Shown here in pieces: positions 58,634 through 64,000 of a stretch of 64,000 nt of DNA. Made by a program: the position numbers and the translations under genes. The notes under the pieces are model-generated. The model had not been told where the DNA came from. It was given only the letters and a program-made list of their open reading frames with translations, and did no database searches. Positions within the stretch are counted from its first letter, which is position 1; every line of letters starts with the position of its first letter. Origin of the DNA: Flammeovirgaceae bacterium UBA1842 (GTDB lineage: Bacteria; Bacteroidota; Bacteroidia; Cytophagales; Cyclobacteriaceae); NCBI GenBank assembly GCA_002338655.1, contig DDIU01000051.1, forward strand, positions 9,669 to 73,668. Reading direction: 5' to 3'.

Positions 58634-60592
58634 ATGAATAAATATTTTGTGACCCTATTGCTGATTGTTACTTGTGTCGGCCTATTGAGTGGTCAACCGT
58701 ATTTAAAGTACGAGTGGAAAAAAGATCGGAAACTAACACAGCTAACTGACGAGCAAAATAATGCTGGGTTGGTCCAGGTCAAATACCATCAGCAATATGA
58801 GTATGTATATGAAGGGGTAGAACGGCAGTTATACATATATCAGACAGAACATCAGATTACCAAAGTGAATAATGATAATGCGGTATCGAGAAGTAACCGT
58901 ATATATATCCCCATGCGTGATGTAATAGAATTGGTGGACTTGCAGGCACGCACAATCACCCCCGATGGGCGAACCATTGTGCTTGACAAAAGTGAAATCA
59001 AAGAAGTAGAAGATGAAGAGACGGGTACTGGGTATAAAATATTTGCTATTGAAGGTGCCGAGGTAGGTAGTGAAATAGAATATTATTATACCAAAAAATC
59101 ACCAGCCTCTTATTTTGGCAGGGAGTTCTTGCAATTTCCCGATCCAGTGCTTAAAGCCACATTCGTTTTGATCTCTCCAGGAAACCTGGAATTTGCATTT
59201 AAAAGTTACAATGGTTTTCCAGAAGTGGTAGAAGATGAAGCCGAGGGCAAGCACATTTATACAATCAATGCCACCAATATCCCTGCATTGAAAAAAGAAG
59301 ACTTTTCCTCCTATAACAACAGTCGCCAGCGATTGGAGTTTAAACTTGCTTATAATCAGTCTACCAAAAAAAATCTATTCAAATGGACTGATGCTGCACA
59401 CTTACTTTATAGTCAGGCGTTTATTATTACAAAAGACGAAACCAAGTTGCTCAATAAGTTATTGAATGATATGGGCCTAAAGCAATATGCAGAGACAAAA
59501 ACGAAAGTAGCCGCCATTGAAAATTACATAAAAACCAACTTCTACTTTGATGAGAATGCCTCCGGACAAGCAAGTGACCTATCATTTATGGTTAAAAATA
59601 AAATAGGCAGCCGATTGGGAATGGCCAAACTGATGCTGAATTGCATAAAATTGATTGGGGTAGAACCACAACTAGTACTTACAAGTGGCAGGGACAATGT
59701 TGCCTTTGATGGTGACTTTGAAACATTTAATTACCTGCAAGACTACCTTCTTTACCTACCGGAAGATCAGGCCTTCATTGCACCCTATAGCCCTGAATTT
59801 AGGTACGGAATGGTTCCTGCAGAGTTAACGGCATGTGATGGGCTATTCGTTAGTGAAATGAACATCGATAACATCCCATTCCCTAAAGCGGAGATAAAAA
59901 GGATACCTGCGCTAGCCGCTAAGGATAATATTGATAAAATGGTAGTTAATGTTACATTCAATGATGCTCTAACTTCAAACAATGTGACGCTCAAACGAAG
60001 TTTTAATGGGTATTCAGCAGCATTTATCAAATCTGTTTATCCGTTGATAGAGGAAGAACGAAAACAAGAGTTGTTAAAGAGCCTAGTGAAATTCTTGGCC
60101 ACTGATGCCAATATTAGCTCATTGGCTTTGGAGAAATCTAAATTTGAATTTCAAACCTGGGCATCCCCACTGGTTGTAGAAAGTGAATTTCAATCGCCTT
60201 CCTTTATTGAAATGGCCGGCAACATTATTTTATTAAAGGCCGGTGAGCTGATTGGTCCACAGTCAGAACTTTATCAGGAAAATGAGCGAATGACCGAAGT
60301 CCAGAACCAATACAACCGGGCTTATGACCGCTCCATTACTATTAATATACCTGAAGGCTATAAAATCGAAAACCTTGATGACTTAATATTCGATGAAAAG
60401 GTGGTAGAGAACGATAGGGAGATATTCTATTTTAGGTCAAATTACGAGCTAAAGAACAATGTCTTAAAAGTACAGGTTGATGAAGCTTATGAAGAAATCT
60501 ATTACCCAAAAGAGAAGTTTGAAGCATTCAGAAAAGTGATCAATGCCGCTGCGGATTGGAATAAAATCGTGTTGGTGATGTCGCAAAAATAG
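58634..60592 (+). CDS. DUF3857/transglutaminase-fold paralogue without catalytic triad
   Basis: 652 residues, signal peptide ending near LLSGQ. The same domain order as its upstream neighbour, but the nucleophile region reads NKIGSRLGMAKLML (Cys replaced by Arg326), the His region reads TFNYLQDYLL, and the Asp region reads AFIAPYSPE. The fold is kept, the chemistry cannot be. It is probably a binding or regulatory partner of the active paralogue. The stop converges on a lipoprotein gene with 7 bp between. Confidence 0.82.
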   Translation: MNKYFVTLLLIVTCVGLLSGQPYLKYEWKKDRKLTQLTDEQNNAGLVQVKYHQQYEYVYEGVERQLYIYQTEHQITKVNNDNAVSRSNRIYIPMRDVIELVDLQARTITPDGRTIVLDKSEIKEVEDEETGTGYKIFAIEGAEVGSEIEYYYTKKSPASYFGREFLQFPDPVLKATFVLISPGNLEFAFKSYNGFPEVVEDEAEGKHIYTINATNIPALKKEDFSSYNNSRQRLEFKLAYNQSTKKNLFKWTDAAHLLYSQAFIITKDETKLLNKLLNDMGLKQYAETKTKVAAIENYIKTNFYFDENASGQASDLSFMVKNKIGSRLGMAKLMLNCIKLIGVEPQLVLTSGRDNVAFDGDFETFNYLQDYLLYLPEDQAFIAPYSPEFRYGMVPAELTACDGLFVSEMNIDNIPFPKAEIKRIPALAAKDNIDKMVVNVTFNDALTSNNVTLKRSFNGYSAAFIKSVYPLIEEERKQELLKSLVKFLATDANISSLALEKSKFEFQTWASPLVVESEFQSPSFIEMAGNIILLKAGELIGPQSELYQENERMTEVQNQYNRAYDRSITINIPEGYKIENLDDLIFDEKVVENDREIFYFRSNYELKNNVLKVQVDEAYEEIYYPKEKFEAFRKVINAAADWNKIVLVMSQK

Positions 60593-60599
60593 AGCCTTC

Positions 60600-61019
60600 T
60601 TATATCCTCTTAATGATCAAGGTCAATTGATATTTTTCTAGATCAATTTGAAAATCAGTTTTTGGATAGGGATTAACGTTTAAGAGAATGACTTCAAAAG
60701 AAGAGTCCCTATAAATCGCCAGTTCATCCCGATTAGCCCTAGAAGTAAGTTGAAATGGATTGGTATCACATGCTGGGCAAATAAATTGCGCGATAAACTG
60801 CCCTTCCCAAATACACATTGCATCGGATGGGCATCTGGAATCAGATGGTACTTTCGAGAATTTGATTGAAAAATCTTCTCCATCCAGTCTGACCTCATCA
60901 TTATATCGCATGGTAAATTCTTGATTTACCTTTACCGAAAAAACTTCCGGGGAATAACTATCGTCATTACAAGCTGTGAGAAGTACTAGAGTCAGTAAAA
61001 ATATAGCTGATGTTTTCAT
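60600..61019 (-). CDS. Small lipoprotein with a DSRCP/CIWEG motif
   Basis: 139 residues from the ATG at 61019 (eight basic residues precede it in the longer frame). Lipobox TLVLLTACNDD. The central DSRCPSDAMCIWEGQ and ICPACDTNPF motifs with four cysteines recur in a family of Bacteroidota lipoproteins of unknown function; disulfide bonds are likely. Follows the cupin gene by 44 bp on the same strand. Confidence 0.75.
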   Translation of the reverse strand: MKTSAIFLLTLVLLTACNDDSYSPEVFSVKVNQEFTMRYNDEVRLDGEDFSIKFSKVPSDSRCPSDAMCIWEGQFIAQFICPACDTNPFQLTSRANRDELAIYRDSSFEVILLNVNPYPKTDFQIDLEKYQLTLIIKRI

Positions 61020-61063
61020 ATGTCTTTTTTTTCTAAGACACACATATCAATCATTTGGTTGGA

Positions 61064-61570
61064 TCACCTCCCAAAATCATCCTGAACACGAATAATATCT
61101 TCTTCATCAGAAGGATGATTTTCATCAGTATGCTGCCAAATTTCTGCTATTACCCCCCAATCTTTGAGGCCCACCAGCCGATGTCTTTGACCTTGCGCCA
61201 GCCGAACTTCATCTCCCGCTTGTAAAGAATGCTCTTCATTCTCTTCATCAGTAAAACTAGTAACCACACCTACCTCACTGGAAAGGCTACGCCAAATTTC
61301 TGCTCGTCTGTTATGGTATTGCCATGATAGTCTTTTTTGTGGTTCTACTACCAAAATTTTTGAACTTAACTTACCGGTTTTACGCAAAGCTTCCGTTTCG
61401 GGGAAGAAAATATTAGCAAATCGTTGGGCTTGCCGTTCATCAATTACAAAAAATCCGCCCCATGGTCTATTAAAATCTTTCGAGACTACATTTAGTTTTA
61501 AAGAAGTTAAATACTCCTCTATTTCATTAAAGATGGCTGTCCGCTTAGTGCTTTTTAATTCTAGTTGCAT
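61064..61570 (-). CDS. Cupin-type mannose-6-phosphate isomerase-like protein
   Basis: 168 residues of a single cupin domain. FNRPWGGFFVID, SWQYHNRRAEIWRSLS (metal His residues) and QRHRLVGLKDWGVIAEIWQH match the type II phosphomannose isomerase cupin (C-terminal domain of AlgA/ManC), and the end HPSDEEDIIRVQDDFGR is the family signature. Often labelled phosphoheptose isomerase in related genomes. It probably interconverts sugar phosphates. Downstream of the kinase on the same strand, with a palindrome and its own -7 box in the gap. Confidence 0.82.
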   Translation of the reverse strand: MQLELKSTKRTAIFNEIEEYLTSLKLNVVSKDFNRPWGGFFVIDERQAQRFANIFFPETEALRKTGKLSSKILVVEPQKRLSWQYHNRRAEIWRSLSSEVGVVTSFTDEENEEHSLQAGDEVRLAQGQRHRLVGLKDWGVIAEIWQHTDENHPSDEEDIIRVQDDFGR

Positions 61571-61606
61571 TTACTCAATCTTCTTTCATCAGTTTTTATC
61601 TCCATT

Positions 61607-61621
61607 TCCCCAAATTGGGGA
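61607..61621. repeat. Short palindrome between the histidine kinase and cupin genes
   Basis: tccccaa - a - ttgggga, a perfect 7-bp arm hairpin 36 nt upstream of the cupin ATG. No T-run in either direction. Could be a weak terminator for the kinase or a repeat remnant. Confidence 0.45.
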
Positions 61622-61639
61622 GACAACATCGGAAAAATA

Positions 61640-61647
61640 CAAAAATA
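61640..61647 (-). promoter_or_regulatory. Candidate -7 box (TATTTTTG) for the cupin gene
   Basis: An exact TAnnTTTG match on the minus strand, 69 nt before the ATG at 61570, on the far side of the palindrome at 61607-61621. Confidence 0.4.
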
Positions 61648-61668
61648 CATTTCCAAACCACTTTTCTA

Positions 61669-63807
61669 TTAAGCTGCCCTAGGGATTTTTATGTAAAAAG
61701 TGCTTCCTTCTTCATTACTACTTTCTACCCAAACCTCCCCATTCATAGCTTCCACATACTTTTTAACAATCGATAAACCTAAACCTGTGGATTTTTCATC
61801 GCCAGTTGGTCTATTGGAGGTTCTGGAATAAGGAAGGAACAATTTAACTTTTTCATTATCCGTTATTCCCGGTCCCTGATCCTTTACAGAAAATAATACG
61901 TTCTTGTCCTCACTGGATACGCTAATCTTAATCTCCGATTTTGATGGTGAGTATTTAATCGCATTAGAACAAAGGTTTTCCAACACTTGGAGAAGATAAT
62001 TTTCATCAGCCATACAAGAAACATTGGCTTCAGACTGAACCCTAAGATTCATGTTCTTCTGTTTGGCGGCATTAAGAAAATTTTGTTCCAACAATTCCAA
62101 CACCTTTTTGGTATCCAATTTTTGAATTTTGAGATCCACTTTGCCACTATTGATTGCTTCAACATCTAAGATTCGATTGATTCTTTCAATTAACACCTCA
62201 GCGGATTGATTAGCGATATCAATATATTGGTGTAGTACCTTTGGATCACTATCCATTTTCATTAAACCAAGCACACCTCTAATCTGATTTAACGGACTTC
62301 GTAAATCATGGGAAACAATGGCCATGAGGTTATCCTTTTCCTTATTTAGGTTTACTAGGTTCTCATTCTGAGAAATTATTTTATCCTGTGCCGCTTCTAT
62401 CTCCTCCTTTTGTTCTATCAATATGGATTTCTGTCCTGATAACTTTTTGGATAGTTTTAACTGACGTTGATACAGGTATAGCACTATGCCAAAAAACACA
62501 ACAATAGTAAGGATACCAATGGTCAACAAAACATTGGCCTTTTGGCGTTCTGCTGCCAACGTTGTCTGTAGTTTTGATTTTCCCTCCAAAGCAGCAATTT
62601 CATTATCCTTATACTTTAGATCATATTCTGTACGAAGCAGGTTTAATTTGGATTGGGATTCCTCACTAAACAAGGAGTCTTCCGTTTGCTTAAACTCCTT
62701 GTAATGTTGAAGGCCTTTTTTAAAATTTCCCTGATCAGAATAATTATCAGATAGAATTAAATTGATCTCCCTAAGGTCTTCCACCAAATTTCTTTCGCTT
62801 GCTAATTGATAGGCAATTAAACCATATTTGTTAGAGTTGATATAATTCCTTTTCTGGCGCTCCAGCTTGGCCAATGCCAGCGTGTTTTTGATCTGCAGTC
62901 TCCCGTATTCGAACCCAGATGAAAGCTGTTGCGATTTGTTAAAATAAACTAAGGCAGAATCCAATTCGCTACTGGCTAGAAATATTTCTCCCAGATTGTG
63001 CATACATACAGCTATTCCATAATTATATTTTTCCCTTTCAAAATGTACTAAAGAAAACCTCAAATCGGTAAGGGCCTTCTCATATTCTCCCATATCCTTA
63101 TATAACAATCCTCTATTGACACGGGTGACGGCCTCACCTCCGGGATCGTCATGTTCCATTTGTAATTCAATGGATTTATTATAATAAAGCATTGCGTTAT
63201 CGAAGTCCCCCGCCTTCTTATAGGAAATGGCTATATTATTAATAATAATTCCGTACATACTCTCATCTTTAAAGAGTTCATAAATATCCAAAGCCTTCAG
63301 ATACTCTTCAAGGGCTTGTGACCTCCTGCCCATGTTTTCATAGACGGATCCTTTTTTATTTAATATGTCTGCATAGAACAATGAATCGCTTATCTCAATG
63401 GCTAAATGGCTTGCCGAATCCAGCATATTGAGCGCTTGTACGAATTCATTTTTATTTTTAAGGAAATCACCACATCGATAGAAAATTTTTATCTTCATTT
63501 TGGGTGACGCTTCATTTTTATAGGCACTATCCACAAGTAATTGTTCAAAGTAATTACTGCTATCTGCATTACTTAAGAGGTTGAACAGTTTTGTTTTACC
63601 AAATATGGCATCATAAAACGCATCCGCATCTTTCAAATTCTTGGCTTGTGTTACCGCTAGATTTAAGTAATACAAAGATGAATCTGGATTAGTATCCATT
63701 AAGTCATAACCACGATCGGCATAGGTTTTTGTAGTATCCTGACTTGGTGACTGACTAAAAAGGAGAGTCGGAAAAAAGATCAGACAGAGCCAAAATATTG
63801 ATTTCAT
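61669..63807 (-). CDS. TPR-containing sensor histidine kinase
   Basis: 712 residues from the ATG at 63807 (the frame extends to 63858, but a -7 box lies at 63831, and MKSIFWLCLIFFPTLLF is a good signal). About eight TPR-like hairpins fill 30-400 (for example SQALEEYLKALDIYE, GDFDNAMLYYNKSIELQ), then a membrane segment near 440-460, a coiled coil, the H-box IVSHDLRSPLNQIRG and the HATPase with ENLCSNAIKYSP, DQGPGITDNE and TGLGLSIVKKYV. It is a periplasmic TPR sensor of unknown ligand; no response regulator is adjacent. Confidence 0.93.
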   Translation of the reverse strand: MKSIFWLCLIFFPTLLFSQSPSQDTTKTYADRGYDLMDTNPDSSLYYLNLAVTQAKNLKDADAFYDAIFGKTKLFNLLSNADSSNYFEQLLVDSAYKNEASPKMKIKIFYRCGDFLKNKNEFVQALNMLDSASHLAIEISDSLFYADILNKKGSVYENMGRRSQALEEYLKALDIYELFKDESMYGIIINNIAISYKKAGDFDNAMLYYNKSIELQMEHDDPGGEAVTRVNRGLLYKDMGEYEKALTDLRFSLVHFEREKYNYGIAVCMHNLGEIFLASSELDSALVYFNKSQQLSSGFEYGRLQIKNTLALAKLERQKRNYINSNKYGLIAYQLASERNLVEDLREINLILSDNYSDQGNFKKGLQHYKEFKQTEDSLFSEESQSKLNLLRTEYDLKYKDNEIAALEGKSKLQTTLAAERQKANVLLTIGILTIVVFFGIVLYLYQRQLKLSKKLSGQKSILIEQKEEIEAAQDKIISQNENLVNLNKEKDNLMAIVSHDLRSPLNQIRGVLGLMKMDSDPKVLHQYIDIANQSAEVLIERINRILDVEAINSGKVDLKIQKLDTKKVLELLEQNFLNAAKQKNMNLRVQSEANVSCMADENYLLQVLENLCSNAIKYSPSKSEIKISVSSEDKNVLFSVKDQGPGITDNEKVKLFLPYSRTSNRPTGDEKSTGLGLSIVKKYVEAMNGEVWVESSNEEGSTFYIKIPRAA

Positions 63808-63830
63808 GCACAGGATTTTTAAATGGAAAA

Positions 63831-63838
63831 CAAATATA
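63831..63838 (-). promoter_or_regulatory. Candidate -7 box (TATATTTG) for the TPR histidine kinase
   Basis: An exact TAnnTTTG match on the minus strand, 23 nt upstream of the chosen ATG at 63807 and inside the longer frame, which argues against the start at 63858. Confidence 0.5.
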
Positions 63839-63962
63839 AGGAAATGGCCAAAGAACATGTGTAGAATAAGGTGGGCATTCTGGACAGTTTTTTATCCATA
63901 TTTCATGATCAACCAACCTTCCTTCATAAGCCGGAATCCTTTACAGTAATGAAAGATTAAAC

Positions 63963-63999
63963 ATAAAAAAACCTCTTAAAAATCAATTCAAGAGGTTTG
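63963..63999 (-). terminator. Terminator of a leftward gene beyond the right edge
   Basis: aaacctctt ... aagaggttt hairpin with AAAAAAA on its left, i.e. a U-tract on the minus strand. It must end a transcript coming from beyond position 64000. Confidence 0.75.
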
Positions 64000-64000
64000 T

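Overview
The window looks like a chromosomal piece of a low-GC member of the Bacteroidota, most likely order Cytophagales (a Fulvivirga/Marivirga/Roseivirga-like marine or soil bacterium). The evidence is TAnnTTTG-type -7 promoter boxes in front of several genes, near absence of Shine-Dalgarno sequences, gene families largely restricted to Bacteroidota (DUF4286, DUF4382, the LptC/CNNM/PpiD block, paired DUF3857 proteins), an epsilon ATPase subunit reduced to its N-terminal domain, and a Rho factor with a long charged insertion. There is no phage, integrative element or CRISPR array, and no rRNA or tRNA gene was seen. Mobile-type content is one REP-associated tyrosine transposase gene plus several unrelated palindromic repeats. 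No stretch longer than 300 bases lacks a gene.

Layout. 1-1.2 kb: the start of a DHH-type nanoRNase gene, divergent from ndk. 1.28-7.2 kb: a divergent kynurenine catabolism cluster (aldehyde dehydrogenase and an atypical SDR leftward; 3-hydroxyanthranilate dioxygenase, an O6-alkylguanine repair protein, kynureninase and kynurenine monooxygenase rightward). 7.2-13.6 kb: housekeeping genes, mostly leftward (TerB-like protein, lytic transglycosylase MltF, GNAT, prolyl oligopeptidase, serS). 13.9-20.5 kb: rho, a TauE-family transporter, serine dehydratase, a leftward upp/antiporter/membrane protein operon and an M42-like peptidase. 20.5-31.1 kb: a rightward housekeeping run with hpt-adk-obg, grpE-dnaJ, a NatAB-like ABC exporter, an orphan histidine kinase and atpD-atpC. 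31.2-34.5 kb: leftward small membrane protein, RluA-type synthase, RAYT transposase and prfC. 34.7-43.1 kb: dnaK, a DUF4382 lipoprotein, aspartokinase, then leftward NhaD antiporter, amino-acid dehydrogenase and anmK. 43.2-54.3 kb: coaX with an outer-membrane protein, a TPR protein, lptC, a CNNM/CBS protein, PpiD, small enzymes, rsmI, a truncated Lnt-like membrane protein, an inositol monophosphatase, a RelE/ParE-type toxin-antitoxin pair and a 52-residue Cys-rich membrane protein. 54.3-64 kb: a radical SAM/SPASM protein, a DUF4105 protein, two tandem DUF3857/transglutaminase-fold proteins, a lipoprotein, a cupin isomerase and a TPR histidine kinase.

How it fits together. The kynurenine genes can convert kynurenine to the 3-hydroxyanthranilate ring-cleavage product, and the aldehyde dehydrogenase probably acts further down the same route. 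The genes for the first tryptophan steps and for ACMS decarboxylase are not here. Chaperone genes grpE-dnaJ and dnaK lie 12 kb apart but share one composite upstream element: a TGNCA-TTN-TGNCA dyad, exactly 11 nt, then TTGGCA-N6-TTGT, which resembles a sigma-54 -24/-12 promoter. This is the most interesting regulatory signal I found. The DnaJ of the same system has lost both Cys motifs of one zinc centre while keeping the other.
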